This document shows positions 1 through 5,521 of a DNA stretch of 5,768 nucleotides, piece after piece; position 1 is the stretch's first letter; every line of letters starts with the position of its first letter. A model generated the notes under the pieces. It saw nothing but the letters and a program-made list of their open reading frames with translations. It did not search any database and had not been told where the DNA came from. The position numbers and the translations under genes are program-made. Source of the stretch: Gammaproteobacteria bacterium (lineage in GTDB: Bacteria > Pseudomonadota > Gammaproteobacteria > Pseudomonadales > Azotimanducaceae); the NCBI GenBank assembly GCA_018667205.1, contig JABIVN010000063.1, forward strand, positions 1 to 5,768. Direction: 5' to 3'.

Positions 1-2
1 TC

Positions 3-464
3 CCCGGGACGACAGATCAACTTAATGACTATGCGGTAGGCGTTCCCCGTAGGCGTTCCCCGTAGGCGTTCCCCGTAGGCGTTCCCCGTGTTCGCCAGGC
101 CATTGCCATTGAGCGCGAAGTTATCAACAGAAAAACGAGTAGCGTATCAAATGAGCTCATCCACGGCATCACCAGTCAGTCGACTTTGGATGCCGACGCT
201 GAATACATACTGAAAACCAACCGAAAACATTGGCGCATTGAAAATAGCTGTCACGATATTCTTGACTGGACGAATCATCGAGACAGGTGCCGCATCCGAA
301 CTCAATATTGTCCTAAAAACATGACTCTTCTTAGACGTTTTTCTATTGGCGCTATCAAAGCAATCAGTTCAAAAGGGGTACTGGAGATCACAAAAGACCT
401 GATAATGAATGTATGGATGGTTTTTAATGATTTAAAAATGACTAAAAATACGCTGAATTCATAA
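3..464 (+). pseudogene. ISAs1-family transposase, C-terminal remnant with in-frame stop
   Basis: The frame starting at base 3 runs to a TAA at 462-464 and is cut off upstream by the window edge. After an in-frame TAG at 63-65 it stays open and shows the C-terminal hallmarks of ISAs1/H-repeat transposases. These are an IERE-like stretch (from about 108), a HGITSQ block, then HWRIENSCHDILD (from 228), whose Glu at 240-242 fits the last acidic residue of the DDE triad, and a NMTLLRR block. The family normally reads HWxIENxxHxxxDxxFxEDxxRIR; here the FxED part is degraded to NHRD. Upstream of the stop, TDQLNDYA (12-35) sits in the same frame and fits the segment before the usual FPxxxQ motif. The TAG lies inside a 13-bp tandem repeat. 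Family assignment is by recognition of motifs; loss of function follows from the stop and the degraded motif. Confidence 0.75.
36..87. repeat. Tandem repeat, 4 x 13 bp (GTAGGCGTTCCCC)
   Basis: Four identical, directly adjacent copies of GTAGGCGTTCCCC lie at 36-48, 49-61, 62-74 and 75-87, followed by a partial GT. There are no spacers, so this is not a CRISPR. The unit is not a multiple of three, but three extra copies add 39 bases, or 13 codons, so the transposase frame before and after the array is the same. Reading through the array gives a TAG at 63-65. The likely origin is slippage from one ancestral copy. Confidence 0.95.
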
Positions 465-492
465 CAACAAGGCTTAGAACAAACTTACCCTG
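465..492 (+). mobile_element. Probable right end of the ISAs1-family element
   Basis: The 28 bases after the transposase stop end in CCCTG (488-492). Its complement, CAGGG, is the terminal sequence I recall for ISAs1-family inverted repeats. A stop codon a few tens of bases from the right end is normal for these elements. The left end is outside the window, so neither the inverted-repeat partner nor the target duplication can be checked. Confidence 0.4.
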
Positions 493-594
493 TTTGGTTG
501 AGTGGTTTAGTTACCTTTAGCAAAACCTTGTAAGATCAATTTCGTACTGATTTTATTAGCGACCGCGGACTAGCACTCTTTTTCTATCTTCCGT

Positions 595-624
595 TTAATA
601 ACTTGCTAAGAGTATCTATATATT
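595..624 (+). promoter_or_regulatory. Weak sigma70-like promoter candidate for the TRAP operon
   Basis: A -35-like TTAATA (595-600, 4 of 6 consensus bases) is followed after 18 bases by TATATT (619-624, 5 of 6). It would start transcription near 631 and leave a leader of about 85 bases. The region is AT-rich, so such matches arise by chance. Confidence 0.25.
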
Positions 625-702
625 AGTATTTCTTAGAAAAGCCTGCTAATACTACCTATCGCCCTCACTTGACGGATGCACCGGCTCTAGATATCACTAA
701 TA

Positions 703-706
703 AGGA
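703..706 (+). promoter_or_regulatory. Ribosome binding site AGGA deciding the binding-protein start
   Basis: AGGA ends 8 bases before ATG 715, which is good spacing. The in-frame TTG at 712 would be only 5 bases away and is directly followed by the ATG, so ATG 715 is the preferred start. Confidence 0.7.
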
Positions 707-714
707 TAAGATTG

Positions 715-1695
715 ATGAATTTTAAGAAATTTTTGACCAGCTCCGTCATTACCGCGGGTATTGCGATCGGCATTCAAAGTGGTGCCGTGGTCGCTGCTAC
801 GCCATCTTACGTGACTATCGGTACTGGCGGTCAGACCGGCGTTTATTACGTGGTCGGTCAGTCCATTTGCCGTCTGGTTAACCGTGGCCAAAAGACTCAC
901 GGTATCAAGTGCACCGCCCCGTCAACCGGTGGTTCGGTTGCCAATCTTAACGCCATTCGTATCGGTGGGCAGGACATGGGCGTGGCTCAGTCCGACTGGC
1001 AGTTCCACGCCTATAACGGCACCAGTAAATTTGCCCGTCAGGGTGCTAACCCAGAATTGCGTGCCGTGTTCTCTGTTCATCCCGAGCCGTTTACCGTGGT
1101 TGCCCGTGCTGATTCCGGCATCAAGCATTTTAACGACCTGAAGGGCAAACGTGTCAATATCGGTAATCCAGGTTCTGGCCAACGTGGCACTATGGAAGTC
1201 GTGATGGAAGGCAAAGGCTGGAGCAAGGATGACTTCAAGCTGGCATCTGAACTGAAGGCTTCAGAGCAGTCCCAGGCGCTGTGTGATAATAAGATTGATG
1301 CGATTATCTACACAGTGGGTCACCCTAACGGTTCTATCAAGGAAGCAACCACCTCTTGTGATGCAGTACTGGTACCGGTTACCGGTGATGATATTAGTAA
1401 GTTGATCAATGACAACGCATACTACGCCGCGGCGACTATCCCTGGTGGAATGTATAGCGGTAGCGATGCCGATACGTCCACCTTTGGTGTCGGTGCGACC
1501 TTTGTTTCTTCGACCAACGCTGATCCCGAAGCGATCTATCAAGTCGTGAAGGCGGTGTTCGATAACTTTGACCGTTTCAAGCGTCTGCACCCTGCCTTTG
1601 CCAACCTTGATCCGACCAAGATGATCAAAAACAGCCTGTCTGCCCCTCTGCATGATGGCGCCGTACGCTACTACAAAGAACGTGGCTGGATGTGA
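715..1695 (+). CDS. TAXI-family TRAP transporter substrate-binding protein
   Basis: This is a 326-residue periplasmic solute-binding protein of the TAXI branch of TRAP transporters (TIGR02122-like). Residues 1-28 form a signal peptide: N-terminal lysines at 4-5, a hydrophobic core, and VAA before a probable cut after Ala28. The mature part opens with the family hallmark IGTGGQTGVYY (35-45). STGGS (70-74), GVAQSDW (89-95), GNPGSGQRGT (150-159), VGHPNGSIKEATTSCD (201-216) and FGVGATFVSS follow. Length is typical of the family. Four cysteines (52, 66, 190, 215) could form two disulfides in the periplasm. It captures the solute and delivers it to the permease encoded 159 bases downstream. Glutamate and small dicarboxylates have been reported for a few TAXI proteins, but substrate here cannot be inferred. 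Start: ATG 715, chosen over TTG 712 by ribosome-site spacing. Confidence 0.95.
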   Translation: MNFKKFLTSSVITAGIAIGIQSGAVVAATPSYVTIGTGGQTGVYYVVGQSICRLVNRGQKTHGIKCTAPSTGGSVANLNAIRIGGQDMGVAQSDWQFHAYNGTSKFARQGANPELRAVFSVHPEPFTVVARADSGIKHFNDLKGKRVNIGNPGSGQRGTMEVVMEGKGWSKDDFKLASELKASEQSQALCDNKIDAIIYTVGHPNGSIKEATTSCDAVLVPVTGDDISKLINDNAYYAAATIPGGMYSGSDADTSTFGVGATFVSSTNADPEAIYQVVKAVFDNFDRFKRLHPAFANLDPTKMIKNSLSAPLHDGAVRYYKERGWM

Positions 1696-1854
1696 TTCAT
1701 ACGCTTCTGACCGGCGATGCCGCCACCTAATTTGATTGTTCCAGAGTACCACCGGGACAGTCCCTGCTCGACTCTGGCGTGACCTTCTCGGTCTTGCTGG
1801 ATAGTACTGATGTTTACCGGTGGTAACGCTGGAAACGTTGGATCGGAGAGTGTT
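1696..1854 (+). promoter_or_regulatory. Structured intergenic spacer between binding protein and permease
   Basis: No gene is seen in these 159 bases, but short inverted repeats cluster here. GGCG/CGCC (1713-1716 with 1721-1724) lies just after the stop. CCAGAGT/ACTCTGG (1741-1747 with 1771-1777, perfect 7 bp) encloses GGGA/TCCC (1754-1757 with 1761-1764). GACC/GGTC (1781-1784 with 1790-1793) and TTACC/GGTAA (1814-1818 with 1822-1826) follow. None has a T-tract, so a full terminator is unlikely. The arrangement suits a 3' stabiliser of the binding-protein mRNA, or partial attenuation giving less permease than binding protein. This role is inference. Confidence 0.45.
1845..1850 (+). promoter_or_regulatory. 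Ribosome binding site GGAGAG deciding the permease start
   Basis: GGAGAG lies just ahead of ATG 1855, with 6 bases between GGAG and the start. The longer in-frame ATG at 1810 has no purine-rich site upstream and would add 15 residues (beginning MFTGGNAGNVG) that look like translated spacer. Confidence 0.75.
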
Positions 1855-4479
1855 ATGAGTGACCTGAATTCAAAAGAACCAAACAAACTCAGCGACGCAG
1901 AACTCCAGGATTTTGTGGCCTCGACTGATAGTGGTGCCCGAGATCCCGAAGGCATTCAACGTGTTTTGCTGCTGGGAACGGCACTGTGTTGGTCGCTGTT
2001 TCAGCTGTGGATCGCCTCGCCGCTACCGTTTTATGATTGGCCGCTGATCGGCAGTTTTGGTGTTTTCAACGACACTGAATCGCGTTCGATCCACCTTGCG
2101 TTTGCTGTATTCCTTTCCTTTATGGCCTATCCCGCCTTGAGTGGTTCACCCCGTAAACGGGTGCCCCTAGCGGATATGGTGATGGCTATACTGGGCGCGT
2201 TTTGCGCTGGCTACCTGTTTTTATTCTATGTTCAAATATCGGATCGCCCGGGTTTACCGACTACGTTAGATCTCGCCGTGGCGGTTGCTGGCGGCATTCT
2301 ACTGTTGGAAGCAACACGGCGTACGCTGGGCCCGCCGCTGGTCATTGTTGCGTCGGTGTTTTTGCTCTACACCTTTGCAGGCCCCTACATGCCGGAGATC
2401 ATCGCCCACAAGGGCGCCACCCTGAAAGAAGTGGTAAATCACCAATGGATCACCACCGAAGGTGTGTTTGGTATTGCTTTGGGTGTCTCTACCAGTTTCG
2501 TATTTCTATTTGTTTTATTTGGTGCGCTACTGGACAAGGCCGGTGCCGGTAACTATTTTATTAAGGTGGCGTTCTCGTTGTTAGGCCATCTGCGTGGCGG
2601 GCCTGCTAAAGCAGCCGTGGTTGCTTCGGGTATGACCGGACTAATTTCCGGTTCTTCCATTGCCAACGTGGTAACGACCGGCACTTTTACCATACCAATG
2701 ATGCGGCGGGTTGGGTTCAGCGCCGAGAAAGCTGGTGCTGTGGAAGTGGCTTCATCAGTTAATGGCCAGATCATGCCGCCGGTAATGGGTGCGGCGGCCT
2801 TTTTAATGGTTGAGTATGTCGGTATCTCTTATCTTGAAGTGATCAAACATGCCTTCTTGCCAGCGTTGATCTCCTATATCGCACTGGTTTACATCGTTCA
2901 TCTCGAAGCGCTTAAACAGAATATGTATGGTCTGCCTCGGCGTAGTGTGGCCAAGCCTTGGATGGCCCGTTTGACGGGGGTGTTGATCGGATTTTTTGCC
3001 ACCGCGGCGATATCAATGGTGGTCTATTACGGTATCGGCTGGATCAAACCGTTGTTTGGCCAATACGCTAGTCTAGTGATCGGAGTGGTGTTGTTGGCCG
3101 TGTATGTCTTGCTGGTGCGCTTCTCTTCTCACTACCCCGATCTTGAACTAGATGACCCCAACTCTGATGTCGTGGAGTTGCCTGAGGTCGGGCCGACCGT
3201 TAAGTCAGGGTTACACTTTATTCTGCCGGTGGTGGTGCTGGTCTGGTGTCTGATGGTTGAACGCTTGTCCCCTGGATTATCGGCGTTCTGGGCCTCGATG
3301 TTGATGATATTTATCCTGCTGACGCAAAAACCCTTGTTTGCGTTCTTCCGTAACAAAGGTGGTCTTGGGCGACAGTTTAGGTGGGGGTTCAATCAGCTGA
3401 TTGATGGCTTGATCGTTGGTGCACGGAACATGATTGGCATCGGTATCGCGACGGCAACCGCCGGTGTCATCGTTGGTGTGGTATCTCAAACAGGTGTTGG
3501 TTCGGTATTGGCCGACCTGGTTGAAGTGTTGTCGATGGGTAGCCTATTGTTGATGTTGGTCTTGACCGCCTTGCTGAGCTTGATTCTGGGTATGGGCCTG
3601 CCGACCACCGCCAACTACATTGTTGTATCGTCCTTACTAGCGCCGGTAATTGTTACTTTGGGTCAGGAATCAGGGTTGATTGTACCGTTGATCGCGGTCC
3701 ATCTGTTCGTGTTCTATTTCGGCATCATGGCAGATGTGACTCCACCTGTGGGGCTAGCGTCTTTTGCTGCAGCAGCGGTGTCCGGGGGGGATCCGATTCG
3801 TACCGGTTTTGTGGCGTTCTTTTACAGTTTGCGTACGGCTATTTTACCTTTCCTGTTTATCTTTAATACCGACCTATTGTTGATCGATGTGACCTGGTGG
3901 CAGGGCGTTATAGTATTCTTGATCTCGACTGCGGCGATCTTACTGTTTACTGCGGCGACTCAGGGTTATTTCCTCGTGCGTAACCGTTTTTACGAGACCG
4001 CCTTGCTGATCCTTATCGCCTTCTCATTGTTCCGTCCAGGCTATTGGATGGACATGATCGTTTCCCCGTATCAAACCGTCGCGGCCAGCGAACTGACCGG
4101 CAGCAACCTGGATATCCCTGCCAGGACTGAGTTGAGACTGCACTTGGTGGGTGAGGATGCGGTCGGTAATCCGCGTAACTTTGTGGCGCTGTTTGAGCTA
4201 GGCGAAGGCCGGGGGACCCAGGAACGGCTGGTCAATGCAGGCCTGGAATTGATTGAACTTGATGGCAAGGTAGTGGTTGATATGGTCGGCTTTGATAGCC
4301 AAGCTCAGAGAGCCGGTTTGACCTTTGACCAGCAGATAGCGCAGGTAGAGGTCCCGCAGGATCAGCCGCCGAAAGAGCTGATGTTTATCCCGGCGCTGTT
4401 GTTACTGACGCCTATCGTGCTTTTACAGAGACGTCGTCGTCAGGTTAACGGCAAGGCGCCGACCTTAGCAAAGACTTAA
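1855..4479 (+). CDS. TRAP transporter permease, 4TM/12TM fusion with C-terminal DUF3394-like domain
   Basis: This 874-residue inner-membrane permease partners the TAXI binding protein and imports its solute using an ion gradient. The N-terminal four-helix part (DctQ-like; about 37-53, 78-95, 107-127 and 140-180) includes the fusion-family signature EATRRTLGPPL (152-162). The 12-helix DctM-like part carries GMTGLISGSSIANVVTTGTF (about 259-278), SVNGQIMPPVMGAAAF (301-316), GMGLPTTANY (579-588) and FGIMADVTPPVGLA (622-635). These are the two related substrate and ion-site hairpin regions. After about residue 700 comes a DUF3394-like extension: a helix at 714-731, a soluble segment at 732-842 and a last helix at 843-857 followed by QRRRRQ. 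The basic tail suggests a cytoplasmic C-terminus and therefore a periplasmic 732-842 segment. The start at 1855 is set by GGAGAG. The gene is intact and is probably cotranscribed with the binding protein. Confidence 0.95.
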   Translation: MSDLNSKEPNKLSDAELQDFVASTDSGARDPEGIQRVLLLGTALCWSLFQLWIASPLPFYDWPLIGSFGVFNDTESRSIHLAFAVFLSFMAYPALSGSPRKRVPLADMVMAILGAFCAGYLFLFYVQISDRPGLPTTLDLAVAVAGGILLLEATRRTLGPPLVIVASVFLLYTFAGPYMPEIIAHKGATLKEVVNHQWITTEGVFGIALGVSTSFVFLFVLFGALLDKAGAGNYFIKVAFSLLGHLRGGPAKAAVVASGMTGLISGSSIANVVTTGTFTIPMMRRVGFSAEKAGAVEVASSVNGQIMPPVMGAAAFLMVEYVGISYLEVIKHAFLPALISYIALVYIVHLEALKQNMYGLPRRSVAKPWMARLTGVLIGFFATAAISMVVYYGIGWIKPLFGQYASLVIGVVLLAVYVLLVRFSSHYPDLELDDPNSDVVELPEVGPTVKSGLHFILPVVVLVWCLMVERLSPGLSAFWASMLMIFILLTQKPLFAFFRNKGGLGRQFRWGFNQLIDGLIVGARNMIGIGIATATAGVIVGVVSQTGVGSVLADLVEVLSMGSLLLMLVLTALLSLILGMGLPTTANYIVVSSLLAPVIVTLGQESGLIVPLIAVHLFVFYFGIMADVTPPVGLASFAAAAVSGGDPIRTGFVAFFYSLRTAILPFLFIFNTDLLLIDVTWWQGVIVFLISTAAILLFTAATQGYFLVRNRFYETALLILIAFSLFRPGYWMDMIVSPYQTVAASELTGSNLDIPARTELRLHLVGEDAVGNPRNFVALFELGEGRGTQERLVNAGLELIELDGKVVVDMVGFDSQAQRAGLTFDQQIAQVEVPQDQPPKELMFIPALLLLTPIVLLQRRRRQVNGKAPTLAKT

Positions 4480-4485
4480 TCTAGC

Positions 4486-4515
4486 ACCGGGTTCCTTTAT
4501 GTAGGGGCTCGGTTT
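4486..4515 (+). terminator. Probable terminator of the TRAP operon
   Basis: Starting 6 bases after the permease stop, ACCGGGTTCC (4486-4495) can pair in RNA with GGGGCTCGGT (4504-4513). That gives ten pairs, three of them G-U, around an 8-base loop. Only a short T-run (4513-4515) follows, so it may be a weak intrinsic terminator. Confidence 0.5.
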
Positions 4516-4518
4516 CGG

Positions 4519-4528
4519 TTGCTATACT
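4519..4528 (+). promoter_or_regulatory. Extended -10 promoter with no obvious gene downstream
   Basis: TTGCTATACT holds a TG (4520-4521), one base, then TATACT (4523-4528, 5 of 6). No good -35 is present at 16-18 bases, as is common for extended -10 promoters. Transcription would start near 4535, at the hairpin 4534-4552, and run antisense to the NTF2-like gene. I see no credible + strand gene in reach. Confidence 0.45.
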
Positions 4529-4533
4529 CTGCA

Positions 4534-4552
4534 GTCACGGTTCTCTCGTGAC
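4534..4552. repeat. Perfect inverted repeat GTCACG-7-CGTGAC
   Basis: GTCACG (4534-4539) and CGTGAC (4547-4552) form a 6-bp stem with loop GTTCTCT. No T-tract follows on either strand, so it is not a standard terminator. On the + strand it would be the very 5' end of an RNA made from the promoter at 4519-4528. Confidence 0.6.
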
Positions 4553-4643
4553 GAGACATCATTGAGAAGACTCCACAGAGCTAGTGGGTAAGTCCTGTTA
4601 GATGCGGCGAAGGGAAGTTCCAACAAAACAAGTGACCTACGAA

Positions 4644-5075
4644 TTATTTCCCCAAAGTCAGACTTCCGTTGGCGAACCCGGATTTGAGTTTCCAGACGCC
4701 ATCGCGTTTCACCAGTATATAGACCACATTAGTCGTGGAGATGGGTTCATCAGAAGTGTTGTAACGCGAGAAGTTGATATCAACCATCGCGCTTATATCG
4801 TCAGCGTAAACCAGTTCATTATTGTGAATTCGAGAGTAAGACCAACCAGACTTTCGCAGGCCATCAAAATCTACTGCGTCACCGTAATTGTCCCAGCGAG
4901 TGATGTGCCCATTAATACTGAAGATGAACGGTTGTCCCGTTGTAGCATTAAGAGCATCTCTGTCTTTGTCGTTGAAGTATTCAAAGTATTTCTCTACTAC
5001 AAGCTGTGGAGCAGATACCTCACCGGCATTTGCGTTAAGACACACTAAACAAATTAACAGTGGAAGAGATCTCAT
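4644..5075 (-). CDS. Secreted NTF2/SnoaL-like protein of unknown function
   Basis: This 143-residue protein starts at the ATG at 5075-5073. That start gives a clean signal peptide: MR, hydrophobic SLPLLICLVCL, then NANA with a cut after Ala17. The two cysteines (9, 12) are in the signal and do not fit a lipobox, so the product should be free in the periplasm. The mature part has the cone-shaped NTF2-like layout: an N-terminal helix with VVEKYFEYFNDKDRDAL (26-42), a middle segment with an FDGLRKSGW stretch (70-78), and paired strands ending in VVYILVKRDGVWKLKSGFA (117-135). The closing RDGVWKL pattern is typical of SnoaL/DUF4440-type folds. No catalytic residues can be assigned; many such proteins bind small ligands or have no known role. 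It is convergent with the TRAP operon. In-frame ATGs at 5120 and 5114 lie upstream of a sensible transcript and have no ribosome site. Confidence 0.8.
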   Translation of the reverse strand: MRSLPLLICLVCLNANAGEVSAPQLVVEKYFEYFNDKDRDALNATTGQPFIFSINGHITRWDNYGDAVDFDGLRKSGWSYSRIHNNELVYADDISAMVDINFSRYNTSDEPISTTNVVYILVKRDGVWKLKSGFANGSLTLGK

Positions 5076-5096
5076 TGGGTTTCTCTCATTGGGTTT
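5070..5096. repeat. 13-bp direct repeat spaced by 14, duplicating a translation start
   Basis: TCTCATTGGGTTT occurs at 5070-5082 and again at 5084-5096. Read on the - strand this is AAACCCAATGAGA twice, so the ATG and its context upstream of the NTF2-like gene are doubled. The period of 14 puts the two ATGs in different frames. Confidence 0.9.
5072..5089 (-). CDS. Possible five-codon leader ORF overlapping the NTF2-like start
   Basis: On the - strand, the ATG at 5089-5087 reads MRETQ and stops at the TGA at 5074-5072. The stop overlaps the NTF2-like ATG as ATGA, the classic geometry for translational coupling. It arose from the local 14-bp duplication. Whether it is translated is inference. 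Confidence 0.35.
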   Translation of the reverse strand: MRETQ

Positions 5097-5097
5097 T

Positions 5098-5103
5098 TCC
5101 CTT
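5098..5103 (-). promoter_or_regulatory. Ribosome binding site AAGGGA, best placed for an upstream mini-ORF
   Basis: AAGGGA (- strand, 5103 to 5098) lies 8 bases before the ATG at 5089-5087, which opens a five-codon frame (MRETQ) and not the NTF2-like gene. The main ATG at 5075 has only a weaker GAGAG (5087 to 5083) 7 bases upstream. Confidence 0.5.
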
Positions 5104-5115
5104 ATTTTTATCATC

Positions 5116-5125
5116 AGCATAGCAA
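5116..5125 (-). promoter_or_regulatory. Extended -10 promoter candidate for the NTF2-like gene
   Basis: On the - strand TTGCTATGCT (5125 to 5116) has TG, one base, then TATGCT (4 of 6). Transcription would start near 5109, leaving about 35 bases of leader. That leader includes AAGGGA but not the ATGs at 5120 and 5114. No good -35 is seen. Confidence 0.4.
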
Positions 5126-5221
5126 CTTTGAAAAAGCTAAGTTAGCCATGGCCTTGGGTGTACCTCTAGCGAAAAACCACCCCACGGACTTCTATTCGCA
5201 AATACCAATCAAGACGCCTTT

Positions 5222-5245
5222 AAAACCTTTCGTTTAATCAAAAGG
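5222..5245 (-). terminator. Terminator candidate at the end of the DUF5681-like gene
   Basis: On the - strand CCTTT (5245 to 5241) pairs with AAAGG (5230 to 5226), and TTTT (5225 to 5222) follows directly. The stop codon lies in the 10-base loop. An alternative, longer pairing CGCCTTT with AAAGGCG (5247-5241 with 5221-5215) excludes it. The stem is short, so the call is weak. Confidence 0.35.
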
Positions 5246-5521
5246 CGCTGAATCTTTGAATTCCGTGTAATCCAAGACCATCACAACGCCTCGCTGTTGA
5301 GACTTATCCTGCTTCGGCTCCAATCTGGCCACGGCCCTAACGATTCCTCCAGGGCGCTCTGCTGCCACCTGAAAGAGTATCCTCGATCTTTCCCTATCCC
5401 AGAACTCCGAGAGGTCAGCAAAGAACAGATCGCACAGGCTCTGGTGTGAACCCTTTGGTCTGCCTGCACCGGGTAAACTTTGTTCAAGCAGGAACCTGCC
5501 CTACCCGCCTCTTTCAGTCAT
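5234..5521 (-). pseudogene. DUF5681-like phage/mobile-element protein with in-frame amber at codon 7
   Basis: The - strand frame from the ATG at 5521-5519 to the TAA at 5236-5234 spans 95 codons. A single TAG sits at codon 7 (5503-5501). After MTERGG and the stop, codons 8-25 read GRFLLEQSLPGAGRPKGS. This lines up without gaps with the DUF5681 opening GRF...QSGNPAGRPKGS found in many phage and mobile-element proteins, often near terminase genes. The rest (DLFFADLSEFW at 32-41, VAAERP at 52-57, VRAVARLEPK at 61-70) resembles the helical part of such small terminase-like proteins. AGGAG lies 8 bases before the ATG. There is no other ATG, GTG or TTG start ahead of the GRF block. Readings: a pseudogene by one nonsense change (for example from CAG), a sequencing error, or amber read-through. 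Family call is by motif memory, not by search. Confidence 0.55.

Larger units (their letters stand above)
493..714 (+). other. Upstream region of the TRAP operon, no gene seen
   Basis: This stretch is AT-rich and full of stops in the frames I read. It links the presumed IS end to the binding-protein gene. It must hold the operon promoter unless that lies in the IS. I see only weak sigma70-like candidates and no clear operator palindrome or riboswitch. Confidence 0.6.

Noticed and set aside
36..87. CRISPR array
   Set aside because: The copies abut with no spacers, are only 13 bp and lie in a transposase frame.
669..697. TTGACG then, after 17 bases, TATCAC, as the operon promoter
   Set aside because: The spacing is good, but transcription would start near 704, inside the ribosome binding site, leaving no usable leader.
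922..1752. Long - strand frames opposite the binding-protein gene (922-1182, 1261-1752)
   Set aside because: They are antisense shadows of a well-supported gene and have no motifs of their own.
1810..1854. Longer permease start at ATG 1810
   Set aside because: There is no ribosome site upstream, and the extra residues are translated from the hairpin-rich spacer. GGAGAG supports ATG 1855.
4602..5048. 148-codon + strand open frame opposite the NTF2-like gene
   Set aside because: It lies antisense to a frame with a signal peptide and NTF2-like pattern, has no ribosome site and shows no recognisable motif.
5252..5449. 66-codon + strand stretch without stops
   Set aside because: It has no start codon with a ribosome site and is the complement of the DUF5681-like gene, so it is best read as a shadow.
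5281..5487. 68-codon - strand frame starting at TTG
   Set aside because: It overlaps the DUF5681-like frame in another phase. The DUF5681-like frame has the ribosome site and the family motif; this one has neither.
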